Shown here: positions 27,493-39,416 of the stretch, piece by piece | Layout of the letters: each line of letters starts with the position of its first letter | How positions within the stretch are numbered: position 1 is the first letter of the stretch | NCBI RefSeq assembly: GCF_014635905.1 | Contig: NZ_BMDS01000008.1 | Location: 1 to 62,882, forward strand | DNA: 62,882 bases | Origin: Limosilactobacillus caviae | GTDB lineage: Bacteria; Bacillota; Bacilli; Lactobacillales; Lactobacillaceae | Reading direction: 5' to 3' | The notes under the pieces: model-generated | The model's input: the letters and a program-made list of their open reading frames with translations, nothing else | What the model was told of the DNA's origin: nothing | Databases searched by the model: none | Position numbers and translations under genes: made by a program

Positions 27493-27534
27493 GGATTGGT
27501 TTCTAACTTGCGAAGAAGCCAGTCCCTTTATTTT
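27493..27534 (+). terminator. Possible terminator after azlD
   Basis: GGATTGGTTTCT pairs with AGAAGCCAGTCC, followed by CTTTATTTT. The T run is interrupted and overlaps the LysR gene's ribosome binding site. Confidence 0.55.
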
Positions 27535-27548
27535 AGGAAGTGAGTACG

Positions 27549-28421
27549 TTGGATTTTAAGCAAATAAATGCATTCGTCAACCTCGGTAATACCTTAAATT
27601 ATCAGCTTGCAGCAAAACAATTAGGCTTAACGGTTGATGAGGTAAAAGCAGAGATTGAAAGTCTTGAAAAAGAATTGGCTGTTAAGCTTATTCAATCTCA
27701 AAATGATAAGTTTGAGCTAACTGAGCTTGGGACTTCGATCTTACCATTAGCAAGTAAAATAATTGAGAGTCAAGCTAAATTAGCAACTCTTATCACAGAT
27801 TATAAAGAGAAAGAAAAGCAGCAAGCAGTAAAGCTGGCGGTAGTACCAGCATTTGACAATTACAAGGCCGCATCAGCAATTCAGGGACTAGCTGACCGCT
27901 ACAAGTTGACGATTACTGAAGACGATGATCTAGTTACACAGTTAGAACAAGGTCAAAGCGATATTGCATTTATAAGTTATGCTGATAAGCTTCCCGATGA
28001 TTTTGAATTGATTTCAGTGGGGGAAGACCGGCTTGTTGCATATGTTCCAGCTCGTAACCCGCTTTCTAAAAAAACAACATTAGCCCTTACAGATTTAAAG
28101 GCAGAAAAATTTTTAACGCTTAACCATCAAAAACCATTTGCGGCATTTGTTCAGCAGGTTTGTTCTGATGCAGGGCTTTACCTATATTCTGTCTTTGAGG
28201 GAGAACGGGGGAAGACATTGGTAAATATGGTTGCCCTTGGAATGGGAGTGACCTTATTAATGGAACAATCAATAAGTCCAAACTTGGATAGTAAGGTTGT
28301 TAAAATCCCAATCGTTCCTGAGATTACCCAGCACCTTGCCTTTGCCCGTCGCAAAAATATTGAACATACGCCAATTCAAGAAAAGCTATGGCATGATTTA
28401 AAGAAGATATTTGAAAAATAA
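27549..28421 (+). CDS. LysR family transcriptional regulator
   Basis: A 290-residue LysR-type regulator. The N-terminal helix-turn-helix is at about residues 4-62 (QLAAKQLGLTVDEVKAEIESLEKEL, then KLIQSQNDKFELTELG), and two effector-binding lobes follow from about 85. I favour TTG at 27549, giving MDFKQINAFVNL: AGGAAG lies eight bases before it, whereas it directly touches the GTG at 27540. The typical first recognition residues are somewhat degenerate but the fold pattern is clear. Neighbours are azlCD upstream and the pyr operon downstream; the former is the more likely target since pyr is controlled by RNA attenuation. Effector unknown. Confidence 0.83.
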   Translation: MDFKQINAFVNLGNTLNYQLAAKQLGLTVDEVKAEIESLEKELAVKLIQSQNDKFELTELGTSILPLASKIIESQAKLATLITDYKEKEKQQAVKLAVVPAFDNYKAASAIQGLADRYKLTITEDDDLVTQLEQGQSDIAFISYADKLPDDFELISVGEDRLVAYVPARNPLSKKTTLALTDLKAEKFLTLNHQKPFAAFVQQVCSDAGLYLYSVFEGERGKTLVNMVALGMGVTLLMEQSISPNLDSKVVKIPIVPEITQHLAFARRKNIEHTPIQEKLWHDLKKIFEK

Positions 28422-28429
28422 AAAAAGAT

Positions 28430-28458
28430 TTGACAATTTTAGAAACAACGCTTATTAT
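28430..28458 (+). promoter_or_regulatory. pyr operon promoter
   Basis: TTGACA at 28430-28435 and TATTAT at 28453-28458 with 17-base spacing; transcription would begin near 28465, at the head of the attenuation leader. Confidence 0.8.
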
Positions 28459-28464
28459 CATAGA

Positions 28465-28747
28465 TAACAAAAATACCTTTAACTTAGTCCTGTGAGGCTA
28501 GGAAGGATTTAATTGAGCGTTTAAGTATTGCCTTCTTAGCTATTGCTGAGGAGGCTTTTCCTTTAAGCAGTAGCATTAGGATACGCCATTAAAATCAATA
28601 GGTATTTTGAAACGACTGACCATTTAAATGTTCCAGAGAGGGCATAACGGTGTGTTGTTTTTAGCCTTTAAATATCCTAGAAACAAAACAGCGATGACTC
28701 TCAGTAGGTAGATGGGAAGTCACCGCTGTTTTGTTGTAATCAGACTG
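28465..28747 (+). promoter_or_regulatory. Tandem PyrR-type attenuators of the pyr operon
   Basis: Two attenuation units follow one another. Unit 1: a PyrR-binding loop with AGTCCTGTGAGGCT inside the stem 28476-28506, then a terminator at 28530-28562 (GCCTTCTTAGC with GCTGAGGAGGC, then TTTTC). Unit 2: a loop with TTCCAGAGAGGG at about 28623-28650, then a terminator at 28682-28745 (AACAAAACAGCG with CGCTGTTTTGTT). UMP-bound PyrR would favour both terminators. No pyrR gene lies in the window, so the protein must be encoded elsewhere. Confidence 0.82.
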
Positions 28748-28763
28748 AAAAGGAGCGCTATTG

Positions 28764-29693
28764 ATGATTAGTACAGAAAGAATTCAACCAAATTTAGTAA
28801 CTGTTGCCGATATGGATGCAGAGGATGCAATTGATTTAATCCACGAAGCGCAGGCATATAAGGCCGGAAAGCAAGCAGTTCTGACTGCGCCAGCATATGC
28901 GGTTAACCTCTTCTTTGAAAATTCAACGCGGACGAAGACAAGTTTTCAAATGGCGCAGATGAAGCTGGGAATGCATGTCCTTGAATTTGAAGCGGGCACA
29001 AGTTCGGTAAAAAAGGGCGAAAGTCTCTATGATACTGTTAAAACAATGGAATCAATCGGCGTAAATATTGCGGTAATTCGCCATCCTGAAAATGAATATT
29101 ATCAACAATTAATTCGTCATAAGGACCTTAAAATTGGTATTGTGAATGGCGGAGACGGCAGCGGTCAGCATCCATCCCAATGCTTGCTTGATATGATGAC
29201 AATTGATGAAGAATTTGGCGGGTTCAAAGGATTGAAAGTATTAATCATCGGTGACCTTAGCCATTCCCGGGTTGCGCATTCTAATGCAATGATGCTTAAC
29301 CGGTTAGGAGCAGAAGTTTATTTTGCAGGTCCAGAAAAATGGTATGATCCGACGCTTGAACAATACGGAACTTTTGGTGACTTCGATGAGTTACTCCCAC
29401 AAATGGACGTGGTTAATTTACTGCGGGTACAAAACGAACGCTTAACAACCGCGGATGGGCAGGCGTTTAATGCTAACCAATACCACCAAGCATACGGTTT
29501 AACATTAGAACGGGCTGCGAAGATGAAGCAGGGCGCAATTATTATGCACCCAGCTCCAGTAAACCGCGGAGTTGAGATTGATAGCTCGCTTGTGGAAGCT
29601 CCTAATTCACGAATTTTCCAACAAATGACAAACGGGGTATACACACGAATGGCAATTCTTAGTCGGGTGCTTCGTTATCAAGGTTTGATGTAA
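28764..29693 (+). CDS. pyrB: Aspartate carbamoyltransferase catalytic subunit
   Basis: Condenses carbamoyl phosphate with aspartate, the second step of pyrimidine synthesis. The carbamoyl phosphate motif [15 protein letters not shown] is near residue 50, and [12 protein letters not shown], which the family uses for substrate binding, is near 135. [11 protein letters not shown] is near the end. The 309-residue length matches the unregulated bacterial catalytic chain, and no pyrI follows, as in other Gram-positives. AAAGGAG precedes the ATG at 28764. It heads pyrBCDFE, directly after the second attenuator. Confidence 0.97.
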   Translation: MISTERIQPNLVTVADMDAEDAIDLIHEAQAYKAGKQAVLTAPAYAVNLFFENSTRTKTSFQMAQMKLGMHVLEFEAGTSSVKKGESLYDTVKTMESIGVNIAVIRHPENEYYQQLIRHKDLKIGIVNGGDGSGQHPSQCLLDMMTIDEEFGGFKGLKVLIIGDLSHSRVAHSNAMMLNRLGAEVYFAGPEKWYDPTLEQYGTFGDFDELLPQMDVVNLLRVQNERLTTADGQAFNANQYHQAYGLTLERAAKMKQGAIIMHPAPVNRGVEIDSSLVEAPNSRIFQQMTNGVYTRMAILSRVLRYQGLM

Positions 29694-29706
29694 AGAGGTG
29701 ATCGTG

Positions 29707-32646
<2,940 letters not shown>

Positions 32647-32650
<4 letters not shown>

Positions 32651-33288
32651 CATACTCACAACGCGTTGCCAAAGCATTACTAGATATTCATGCCGTTACC
32701 CTAAATCCGGAACATCCTTTTACCTGGGCAAGCGGCCTTAAATCGCCTATATATACTGATAATCGGCTGACAATTTCTTATCCGGAAGTGCGCCAAGCTA
32801 TCTTTAATGGAATGGTTGAACAAATTAAACTTCATTTTCCTGATACTGACATAATAGCGGGAACCGCAACTGCGGGGATTCCCCATGCAGCATGGGTAGC
32901 CCAAAACATGGAGTTGCCAATGATTTATGTCCGAACCAAGCCTAAAGACCATGGTCAAGGCAAGCAAATTGAGGGAGTTCTTAAAGAAGGTCAGCGTGTT
33001 GTAGTGATTGACGACCTCATTTCGACTGGTGGTAGTGTATTAAACGCTGTTCGGGCAGTTAATAATGCTGGCGGTAAAGTGATTGGCGTTGTTTCTGTCT
33101 TTACATATAACCTGCCAGCAGCAGAACAGAATTTTATGGCAAATGGTCTCAAATACTATTCAGTGACTGACTATATGACTTTAATTAAAGTCGCTAAGGA
33201 AAATAACCAAATCAGTGCCGACCATTTAAAGTCGCTTCAACAGTGGCGCAAAGATCCGCTTAGCTGGAGTAAAGAACAAGAATCATAA
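32647..33288 (+). CDS. pyrE: Orotate phosphoribosyltransferase
   Basis: Joins orotate and PRPP to give OMP. The 213-residue protein has the early FTWASGLKSPIYTDNR segment and the catalytic loop lysines in RTKPKDHGQGKQIEG. The PRPP-binding motif VVVIDDLISTGGSVLNAV is also present. Length is normal. It is the last gene of the pyr operon, followed by a hairpin with a T-rich tail. The order pyrB-C-D-F-E lacks the carbamoyl phosphate synthetase genes often found between C and D. Confidence 0.97.
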
Positions 33289-33310
33289 CAATTAAAGAAA
33301 TATAATTAAA

Positions 33311-33380
33311 AATCCGAACTATAATTTCTGAAAGGGCATTTTAGCCTGTCATGTCAAAAATTATGGCTCGGATCTTTATA
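33311..33380 (+). terminator. Probable terminator of the pyr operon
   Basis: AATCCGAACTATAATTT pairs imperfectly with AAATTATGGCTCGGATC over a 30-base loop that holds a smaller stem, followed by TTTATATTT. Confidence 0.6.
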
Positions 33381-33405
33381 TTTAAGAATAAAATTTAATA
33401 GGTGG

Positions 33406-34074
33406 TTAATGCTTATCTTCCCATATCTTCTGCAACATTGGATAGCGGAGGTCGCCAACTTGGACTACCTGATAGTCCGCACTGGCTAATTGAGTTGCAT
33501 CGCCAATACCGATTGCGATCGCATTTATTTCATGAATATTTGCAATCTCATTGGCTGTTGTGCCAATTCCAATACAAGCGGGTCCATTAAGGTTTAGCTG
33601 GTTAATGGCTGCCGAATACGGGTTTTCATCATCACGATAGCTAATGATACTATCAACATAGTTATCAAGACCAACTTGTTTGAGAATGTTTTGGACATCT
33701 CCGTTGGTATCTAGGACGGCAATTTTAACATAGTGGTCGTATAGATTTAGTAACAGCCTTTTAATTCCTGGCAATTGGTCGTTTTCGCTTAAGTTATCAG
33801 CTTCTTCACTAAGCATCTTTTGCCATTCGGTAATCATTTGCACTTTTTCACTTGCGTCCAGATTCGTGTTGAAGTGCTTCAATACAAGGGTCAGACCTTG
33901 TTCGGGAGTTAGGTTGGCAAACTGCGGAGCTAACTTTCCTGGTAATCCCATTCCAAACTCATACATTGCAAAACGTTGCCATGCAGTGAAAGCCAACTTA
34001 TCCGTATCAACAAAGATATTATTAAATGAAAAAATAGCACCGTCCATATTAAACATCCCTTCATCGGTGATCAT
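33406..34074 (-). CDS. HAD-like protein with degenerate catalytic motifs
   Basis: A 222-residue protein with the shape of a beta-phosphoglucomutase-type HAD phosphatase: a first strand, a helical cap (about 20-85) and a Rossmann core. Motif I, normally DxDG, reads FNMDG, so the nucleophilic aspartate is asparagine; the second aspartate is kept. The motif III lysine expected before the PYSAAINQL helix is absent (DDENPYS), and motif IV acidic residues are missing in IGIGTTANEI. It is thus unlikely to be an active phosphatase. It lies 43 bases after ribB on the same strand. Start is uncertain between 34074 and nearby ATGs; GAAGGG would best serve an ATG inside motif I. Confidence 0.8.
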   Translation of the reverse strand: MITDEGMFNMDGAIFSFNNIFVDTDKLAFTAWQRFAMYEFGMGLPGKLAPQFANLTPEQGLTLVLKHFNTNLDASEKVQMITEWQKMLSEEADNLSENDQLPGIKRLLLNLYDHYVKIAVLDTNGDVQNILKQVGLDNYVDSIISYRDDENPYSAAINQLNLNGPACIGIGTTANEIANIHEINAIAIGIGDATQLASADYQVVQVGDLRYPMLQKIWEDKH

Positions 34075-34117
34075 GTCTATATTTTAACCTAATCAAAAAT
34101 GAAAGGGAATACAATGT

Positions 34118-34780
34118 TTAAGCATGGGCTTTAGCAAGGTCAGCAGCATTCTTAATTCCTTTAGCATCTAGGTATTCAATAATTTGATTAATCGTGATGA
34201 ACGGAACACGGACACGGTCAGCAAGTACTGCTAAGCTATCTCGCCGCGCCATTGTCCCATCGTTATTTAATACTTCAATAATTACTGCAACTGGTGCTTT
34301 ATCAGCTAAGTAAGCAAGGTCAACTGCCGCTTCAGTATGGCCGATCCGGTCTCGGAGCCCGTGTGGTTGGGCATAAAGCGGTTGGATATGACCTGGATGG
34401 TTAAAATCGGTAGCTTGAGCATCTGGGGTAGCAATCTGCCGAATAGTTGCGGCACGGTCAAAGGCAGAAACGCCGGTTGTAACCCCTGTTGCTTCAAAGG
34501 TACCATCGGCAGTAACCATAAAAGGAGTTTGGTTTGGATCGGTACTATGTTCTACCATTGGGTTAAAAGCAAGTTTTGTGGCAATCTCTTCACTTACTGG
34601 TACGCACATTAAACCATTAGCTTCCTTTAACATTTCGTAAACAGTATTAGCTGTGATTCCATCACCGAGGGCAACAAGGTCTCCTTCGTTTTCGCGGTCT
34701 TCATTATCGGCTAAGATGATGTAGCCGCCATTTACTAATTGCGTTAAGGCTTCTTCGACAGTTGAAAATTTACTTTGCAT
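34118..34780 (-). CDS. ribB: 3,4-dihydroxy-2-butanone 4-phosphate synthase
   Basis: Makes the four-carbon riboflavin precursor from ribulose 5-phosphate. The 220-residue protein has the acidic metal site NEDRENEGDL near residue 25, GLMCVPVSEE, TTGVSAFDRAATI, HPGHIQPL and RIGHTEAAVDLA, all family hallmarks. No GTP cyclohydrolase II domain is attached, so this is the single-domain form. The start at 34780 follows AAAGGAG; the in-frame extension upstream is promoter sequence. It is apart from any other rib gene and no FMN riboswitch is visible. It is probably co-transcribed with the HAD-like gene. Confidence 0.92.
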   Translation of the reverse strand: MQSKFSTVEEALTQLVNGGYIILADNEDRENEGDLVALGDGITANTVYEMLKEANGLMCVPVSEEIATKLAFNPMVEHSTDPNQTPFMVTADGTFEATGVTTGVSAFDRAATIRQIATPDAQATDFNHPGHIQPLYAQPHGLRDRIGHTEAAVDLAYLADKAPVAVIIEVLNNDGTMARRDSLAVLADRVRVPFITINQIIEYLDAKGIKNAADLAKAHA

Positions 34781-34823
34781 GGGTGAATTACTCCTTTGAA
34801 ATTCTAAAAGCAATAGGGCAACA

Positions 34824-34896
34824 ACATTCGAATGTGTCATTATAATAACGAACAATTTTATTTAAATCAACCCTTTATTTAAATAAAACACGAACT
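34824..34896 (-). promoter_or_regulatory. ribB promoter region with CGAAC elements and a palindrome
   Basis: On the minus strand TATAAT occupies 34844-34839. Two CGAAC elements in the same orientation lie at 34849-34853 and 34891-34895; the latter (AAAACACGAACT) is identical over 12 bases to the purC PurBox. A 12-bp palindrome ACATTCGAATGT covers 34824-34835 near the transcript start. Confidence 0.45.
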
Positions 34897-34924
34897 AATT
34901 AAACAGTGATAAGCAGTAAAGTTA

Positions 34925-34963
34925 ACAAAAGGGCTAAGAGAAATAAAAAGTCTCCTAGCCCAT
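34925..34963 (-). terminator. Terminator after cfa
   Basis: On the minus strand GGGCTAGGAGA pairs with TCTCTTAGCCC and is followed by TTTTGTT. Confidence 0.8.
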
Positions 34964-34978
34964 ATATTATTAATTCAA

Positions 34979-36154
34979 TTATTTGGTCATGTAATCCCGC
35001 GTCATTGGCAAGTTCTTACCAGATGGCCCCTTGGTGATTAAGTATTGGATAACATCGATGTTTCCAGACTCAAATGATGCTGCACATGCTTGGAGGTACA
35101 AATCCCACATTCGCGTGAAGCGTTCACCCATCATATCAAGGATTTGTGCCCGGTGTTCGTTGAAATTCATATCCCAAATCTCAAGTGTTCGTTGATAATG
35201 CCGCCGAAGCATTTCAATATCAGCGATTTGCATATGATTTTCTTCAATATGCCCGATCATTTCTTCAAGACCTGGAACATAACCACCAGGGAAAATATAT
35301 TTGTTGATCCATCCATTGTATGCGCCACCTTGTTGACGGGTAATTCCGTGGATTAAGGCAACACCGTCATTGGCAAGATAACCCTGAATGTCCTTAAAGT
35401 AAAGGCCAAGGTTTTCTTTTCCAACGTGCTCAAACATTCCAACAGAAGTGATATAATCCCAAGTTTGGGTACCGAGTTCACGGTAGTCAATTAGCTTAAC
35501 TTCGGCAACGTCTTGTAAGCCTTCTTTTTCAATTCGTTCCTTAACAAAACGATATTGTTCTTCGCTTAAAGTAACCCCGGTAACTTTAAGACCATATTCT
35601 TTAGCAGCAGTTAGCATTAATGTTCCCCAGCCACAGCCAATGTCAAGTAAAGTCTTGCCTGGCTTTGGATCTAACTTCTTTAGAATATGATGGACCTTGT
35701 CGACTTGTGCCTTAGTAAGGTCATCGTGGTTGCCATCAGTAAAGTAGGCACATGAGTAAGTTAAAGTATCATCAAGCCATAACTTGTAGAAGTCATTTCC
35801 AACATCGTAGTGGCTTTGAACATCATTTTCACTTTCTTTTTCTGAGTGTCCTTGCTTAGGGAGAAACTTGCGGAATTTAGAACTACGCATGAAACTATCA
35901 GCACTTTCATAAGCTGATTCGATTAGTTCCTGAATGCTGCCCTGGATCTCAATCTTTCTATCCATGTAAGCTTCCCCTAAAGCAATTGAGGCGTTCTTAG
36001 TAATATCACGAATCGGAATCTTCTCCTTAAATGTGATAGTTACCTCAGGAGTTCCGTCACCATAAATAACACTTGACCCATCCCAAAATACAATCTTTAC
36101 AGGCATATTGAACGAGTGCTTTAAAAGTGACTTGTAGAACGTCTTTTCTAGCAT
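34979..36154 (-). CDS. cfa: Cyclopropane-fatty-acyl-phospholipid synthase
   Basis: Adds a methylene group from S-adenosylmethionine to unsaturated acyl chains of membrane lipids, making lactobacillic or dihydrosterculic acid, a response to acid and stationary phase in lactic acid bacteria. The 391-residue protein has an N-terminal lipid-binding region, [14 protein letters not shown], the SAM motif [12 protein letters not shown], and [12 protein letters not shown] with the bicarbonate-site residues. I place the start at 36154 (MLEKTFYK): GAAGG lies nine bases before it, while the ATG at 36163 touches the same site. An extended -10 (TGTTATAAT) precedes it. Single-gene transcript ending at a terminator. 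Confidence 0.95.
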   Translation of the reverse strand: MLEKTFYKSLLKHSFNMPVKIVFWDGSSVIYGDGTPEVTITFKEKIPIRDITKNASIALGEAYMDRKIEIQGSIQELIESAYESADSFMRSSKFRKFLPKQGHSEKESENDVQSHYDVGNDFYKLWLDDTLTYSCAYFTDGNHDDLTKAQVDKVHHILKKLDPKPGKTLLDIGCGWGTLMLTAAKEYGLKVTGVTLSEEQYRFVKERIEKEGLQDVAEVKLIDYRELGTQTWDYITSVGMFEHVGKENLGLYFKDIQGYLANDGVALIHGITRQQGGAYNGWINKYIFPGGYVPGLEEMIGHIEENHMQIADIEMLRRHYQRTLEIWDMNFNEHRAQILDMMGERFTRMWDLYLQACAASFESGNIDVIQYLITKGPSGKNLPMTRDYMTK

Positions 36155-36189
36155 GAAACGCATCCTTCTTTCTACAGTAATAATGTTTA

Positions 36190-36205
36190 TTATAACACCC
36201 TTAAA
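36190..36205 (-). promoter_or_regulatory. Extended -10 promoter of cfa
   Basis: On the minus strand GGGTGTTATAAT has both TGn and a perfect TATAAT. A TTGAAA lies 20 bases further up, so the extended -10 probably compensates for poor -35 spacing. Confidence 0.55.
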
Positions 36206-36262
36206 ATAAATGTGTTTCAAGACAATTTGTAAAAAATATTTCATAAGAAAGCGGTAAACTAA

Positions 36263-36291
36263 TTGCCGAAAAAATGAAAGCTTGCTACCAT
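36263..36291 (+). promoter_or_regulatory. Candidate promoter of the AI-2E-family gene
   Basis: TTGCCG at 36263-36268 and TACCAT at 36286-36291 with 17-base spacing. Confidence 0.45.
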
Positions 36292-36324
36292 GCTAATTAG
36301 TATTGAAAATATGGAGATGATTGA

Positions 36325-37359
36325 ATGACAGATGCTTGGAAGCATTTCATCGAAAACGTTAAGTTACGACGTTTTACTGTCTTGTTATTGATCATAATTG
36401 TGCTGTGGTTAATTAGATCAATGATGAACTTAATTTTATTTACTTTTATTCTTACTTACCTGGTTGTTGGCTGGGTGCGGTTTGTCCAACGGTGGTTACC
36501 ACGAGTATCGACAACGCTCACGGTAATCGTTACATATGTCTTGCTGATTGTCCTTCTATACTTGGGCGTAACCCGTTATTTGCCGGTTTTATCCCGCCAG
36601 GTAATTAAAATGGTTAATTCGGTAGTTCACTTTTATAGTACCCACCAAGCAACGATGATTTACCGCTACATTAACCACTATGTTAGTACCGCAACAATTA
36701 TGAGTCAGGTTCGTCATGGAATAACGATTGCGGTTAGCACCCTAACAAGTATTGGCGCTATCACGGTTTCATTTGTAATGTCACTGATTTTGAGCTTTTT
36801 CTATACGCTTGAGTTAAAGCAAATGAATGAATTTTCACATAGCTTTTTAGACAGTGATTTTGGCTGGTTCTTCCAGGATATTGACTATTTTGGCAAAAAA
36901 TTTGTCAATACTTTTGGGGTAGTATTAGAGGCTCAGTTCTTCATCGCAATCTGCAATACCGTTATCACAACAATCGGATTGCTGTTTATGCATATGCCGC
37001 AAATTTTTGCGCTGTCCTTAATTGTCTTCATTTTTAGTTTGGTTCCGGTTGCCGGTGTAATTATCTCAACAATTCCATTAGCGATGGTTGGCTACTCGGT
37101 TGGTGGCGTCCGTGATGTTGTTTATATTATCATTATGATTATTATCATTCACACGATTGAAGCATACGTCTTAAATCCTAAGTTCATGTCAAGCCGAACT
37201 GATTTGCCAATATTCTATACCTTTATTGTGTTACTGATTGGCGAACACCTTTTTGGAACATGGGGCTTAATTGTAGGAGTGCCGATTTTTACATTCCTTC
37301 TTGATGTTTTAGGTGTAAAACCAATTCGTGGTGCTACACAAATAAAAAAGCGCGCGTGA
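36325..37359 (+). CDS. AI-2E family (PerM) transporter
   Basis: A 344-residue membrane protein of the AI-2E/PerM family. It has about seven to eight hydrophobic segments: a pair near residues 18-45, one near 58-78, a longer amphipathic region to 150, then a cluster from 150 to 330. The family's C-terminal block FSLVPVAGVIISTIPLAM and NPKFMSSRTDLPIFYTFIVLLIGEHLFG is clear. Members have been assigned to autoinducer-2 export or to sodium/proton exchange in different species, so no substrate is claimed. It diverges from cfa, has its own promoter and ends at a strong terminator. Confidence 0.88.
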   Translation: MTDAWKHFIENVKLRRFTVLLLIIIVLWLIRSMMNLILFTFILTYLVVGWVRFVQRWLPRVSTTLTVIVTYVLLIVLLYLGVTRYLPVLSRQVIKMVNSVVHFYSTHQATMIYRYINHYVSTATIMSQVRHGITIAVSTLTSIGAITVSFVMSLILSFFYTLELKQMNEFSHSFLDSDFGWFFQDIDYFGKKFVNTFGVVLEAQFFIAICNTVITTIGLLFMHMPQIFALSLIVFIFSLVPVAGVIISTIPLAMVGYSVGGVRDVVYIIIMIIIIHTIEAYVLNPKFMSSRTDLPIFYTFIVLLIGEHLFGTWGLIVGVPIFTFLLDVLGVKPIRGATQIKKRA

Positions 37360-37362
37360 AGA

Positions 37363-37409
37363 AAAAAACTTCAAAGATCAATCCGTTACCTGATCCTTGA
37401 AGTTTTTTT
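37363..37409 (+). terminator. Terminator after the AI-2E-family gene
   Basis: AAAAACTTCAAAGATCA pairs with TGATCCTTGAAGTTTTT, one bulge, followed by a T run. Confidence 0.88.
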
Positions 37410-37436
37410 ATAGTTTCTGAGAAATATTTATTTTTA

Positions 37437-37533
37437 ATTATCCGAACGATATTAGCGTTTAAGTTGATTAAAGTTAGATATTATCGAACTTATTTTGCCA
37501 GATAGCTGAAAAAGTCTTGAGTTAGTGTATAAT
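37437..37533 (+). promoter_or_regulatory. fhs control region with two PurBox-like elements
   Basis: ATTATCCGAACGATATT (CGAAC at 37443-37447) and ATTATCGAACTTATT (CGAAC at 37485-37489) are direct repeats 42 bases apart, both resembling the PurR PurBox. TATAAT at 37528-37533 is the likely -10. This would place fhs in the purine regulon. Confidence 0.55.
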
Positions 37534-37571
37534 AAAATTGAGATAGGTCTAAAGAAGGGAAGCTGATATTC

Positions 37572-39233
37572 ATGACAGATATTGAAATTGCAGATCAAGC
37601 GACACTGGAACCAATTACTAAGATTGCTGGGAAACTCGGCCTTTCAGAAGATGATATTGAACAATACGGTAAGTATAAAGCTAAAATTGATTTAAATGTA
37701 AAGCCGTTACCAGACAAAAAACATAAATTGATTTTAGTTACATCAATTAATCCAACCCCTGCTGGTGAAGGAAAATCAACCGTTTTAATTGGTCTGGGCG
37801 ATGCAATGAATCAGTTGAATTATCAAACAACAATCGCAATGCGTGAACCATCAATGGGTCCTGTATTTGGGATCAAAGGTGGTGCAACTGGTGGTGGATA
37901 TAGTCAGGTTGTTCCAATGGAAGATATCAATCTGAACTTTACCGGGGACTTACATGCTCTTACAAGTGCCAATAATACGCTTGCTGCGTTGATCGATAAC
38001 TATATTATGCGTGACAATGCGATGAATCTTGATCCGCGTCGCATTATTTGGAAACGGGTAGAAGACGTTAATGATCGGGCCTTGCGGAATGTTGTTACTG
38101 GCCTGGGTGGTCCGATGGCGGGTGTTCCACGTGAAACAGGCTTTGACATTACGGCTGCTTCTGAATTGATGGCGATCTTATGTCTTGCTACTAGTCTTCA
38201 TGACTTAAAAGAACGGATTAGCCGGATTGTGGTTGGCTATACGTACGATAAAGAACCAGTAACGGTTGGTCAGCTCAACTTCCAAGATGCGATTACGATT
38301 ATTTTGAAAGATGCATTAAAACCTAACCTTGTTCAAACACTCGACCATACGCCAACGATTGTTCATGGTGGACCATTTGCAAATATTGCTCACGGTTGTA
38401 ATAGTGTCTTAGCCACACAGACGGCGCTTAACCTTTCTGATTATACAGTGACCGAAGCCGGTTTTGGTGCTGACCTCGGTGGGGAAAAATTCCTTGATAT
38501 TAAACAGCGTGTCCTCGGCAAACATCCTGATGCAATTGTTATTGTAGCAACTGTCCGCGCACTGGAATACAATGGTGGCGCTAAGCTTGCGGACCTAAAT
38601 GATGAGAACCTCGATGCTTTAAAGAAGGGGATGGCAAACCTTAACCGTCATATTAAGAACATGCAATTATACGGGCTGCCAATTGTGGTGGCAATTAATC
38701 ATTTTATTTCGGATACAGATAAAGAAATCCAAATGATTAAGGATGACTGCGCAAAGCAAAACGTTGAAGCGGTCCTAACTGATGCATGGGCTAAGGGTGG
38801 CAAAGGAACGCATGATTTAGCTGAAAAAGTAGTTGAACTCGCTGACAGTCCAAGTGAATTTACTCATATTTACAATGTTCAAGTTGATGACCTCCAAACA
38901 AAACTAGAAAAGATTGCCAAGCAAATCTATGGCGCCAAAGAAGTATCTTTTAGCCGGAAAGCGCAGAATCAATTGAAGCGGTTTGCAAAATATGGGTGGA
39001 ATGATTTGCCGGTATGTATTGCTAAAACACAATACTCATTTACGGATGATCAAAAGCAACTGGGAGCACCATCTGATTTTATTTTCCATATTCGCAAACT
39101 AGTTCCAAAAATTGGTGCAGGTTTTGTCGTTGCCTTAGCCGGTAATATGATGACAATGCCTGGATTACCTAAAGAACCCGCAGCGGTAAATATGACAATT
39201 GATGATAACGGCAAGATTACCGGATTATTTTAA
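37572..39233 (+). CDS. fhs: Formate--tetrahydrofolate ligase
   Basis: Makes 10-formyl-tetrahydrofolate from formate, ATP and THF, the one-carbon donor used by PurN and PurH. The 553-residue protein has the P-loop [17 protein letters not shown] near residue 63, [25 protein letters not shown], and the folate-site region [17 protein letters not shown]. Length and ends are normal. The two CGAAC elements upstream suggest co-control with the pur genes. A perfect 16-bp parS lies inside the gene at 38123-38138, encoding part of [10 protein letters not shown], a segment conserved in the family, so the site coexists with unchanged protein sequence. Confidence 0.97.
   Translation: MTDIEIADQATLEPITKIAGKLGLSEDDIEQYGKYKAKIDLNVKPLPDKKHKLILVTSINPTPAGEGKSTVLIGLGDAMNQLNYQTTIAMREPSMGPVFGIKGGATGGGYSQVVPMEDINLNFTGDLHALTSANNTLAALIDNYIMRDNAMNLDPRRIIWKRVEDVNDRALRNVVTGLGGPMAGVPRETGFDITAASELMAILCLATSLHDLKERISRIVVGYTYDKEPVTVGQLNFQDAITIILKDALKPNLVQTLDHTPTIVHGGPFANIAHGCNSVLATQTALNLSDYTVTEAGFGADLGGEKFLDIKQRVLGKHPDAIVIVATVRALEYNGGAKLADLNDENLDALKKGMANLNRHIKNMQLYGLPIVVAINHFISDTDKEIQMIKDDCAKQNVEAVLTDAWAKGGKGTHDLAEKVVELADSPSEFTHIYNVQVDDLQTKLEKIAKQIYGAKEVSFSRKAQNQLKRFAKYGWNDLPVCIAKTQYSFTDDQKQLGAPSDFIFHIRKLVPKIGAGFVVALAGNMMTMPGLPKEPAAVNMTIDDNGKITGLF
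38123..38138. other. parS: parS centromere site
   Basis: TGTTCCACGTGAAACA is identical to the B. subtilis parS consensus at all 16 positions. A ParB gene is in the same window (14527-15414). In Firmicutes several parS copies cluster around the origin and commonly lie inside genes, as here. No other exact copy was seen in the window by eye. Confidence 0.85.
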
Positions 39234-39243
39234 ATAATTATTG

Positions 39244-39285
39244 AAAAGTACCGATTGTGTAATTTGTTACATCGGTGCTTTTTTC
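39244..39285 (+). terminator. Terminator after fhs
   Basis: AAAAGTACCGAT pairs with ATCGGTGCTTTT, with further inner pairing, then Ts. Confidence 0.85.
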
Positions 39286-39350
39286 ACAAACTTTTTCAAG
39301 GGAATAGGCTGGCATCACTACAATAAAGGCATGTGAACATAATGGCTTTC

Positions 39351-39379
39351 TTGTGAAAAATTAAAAATAGGCTTACAGT
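39351..39379 (+). promoter_or_regulatory. Candidate alsSD promoter
   Basis: TTGTGA at 39351-39356 and TACAGT at 39374-39379 with 17-base spacing, 37 bases before the start codon. No cre or other operator is obvious. Confidence 0.5.
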
Positions 39380-39416
39380 AAGAATATATTATTTTTAAAA
39401 GTAGAGGTGGATGGCT

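Noticed and set aside
34781-34855. N-terminal extension of RibB
   Set aside because: Contains the -10 element and palindrome; the ribosome binding site fits the ATG at 34780.
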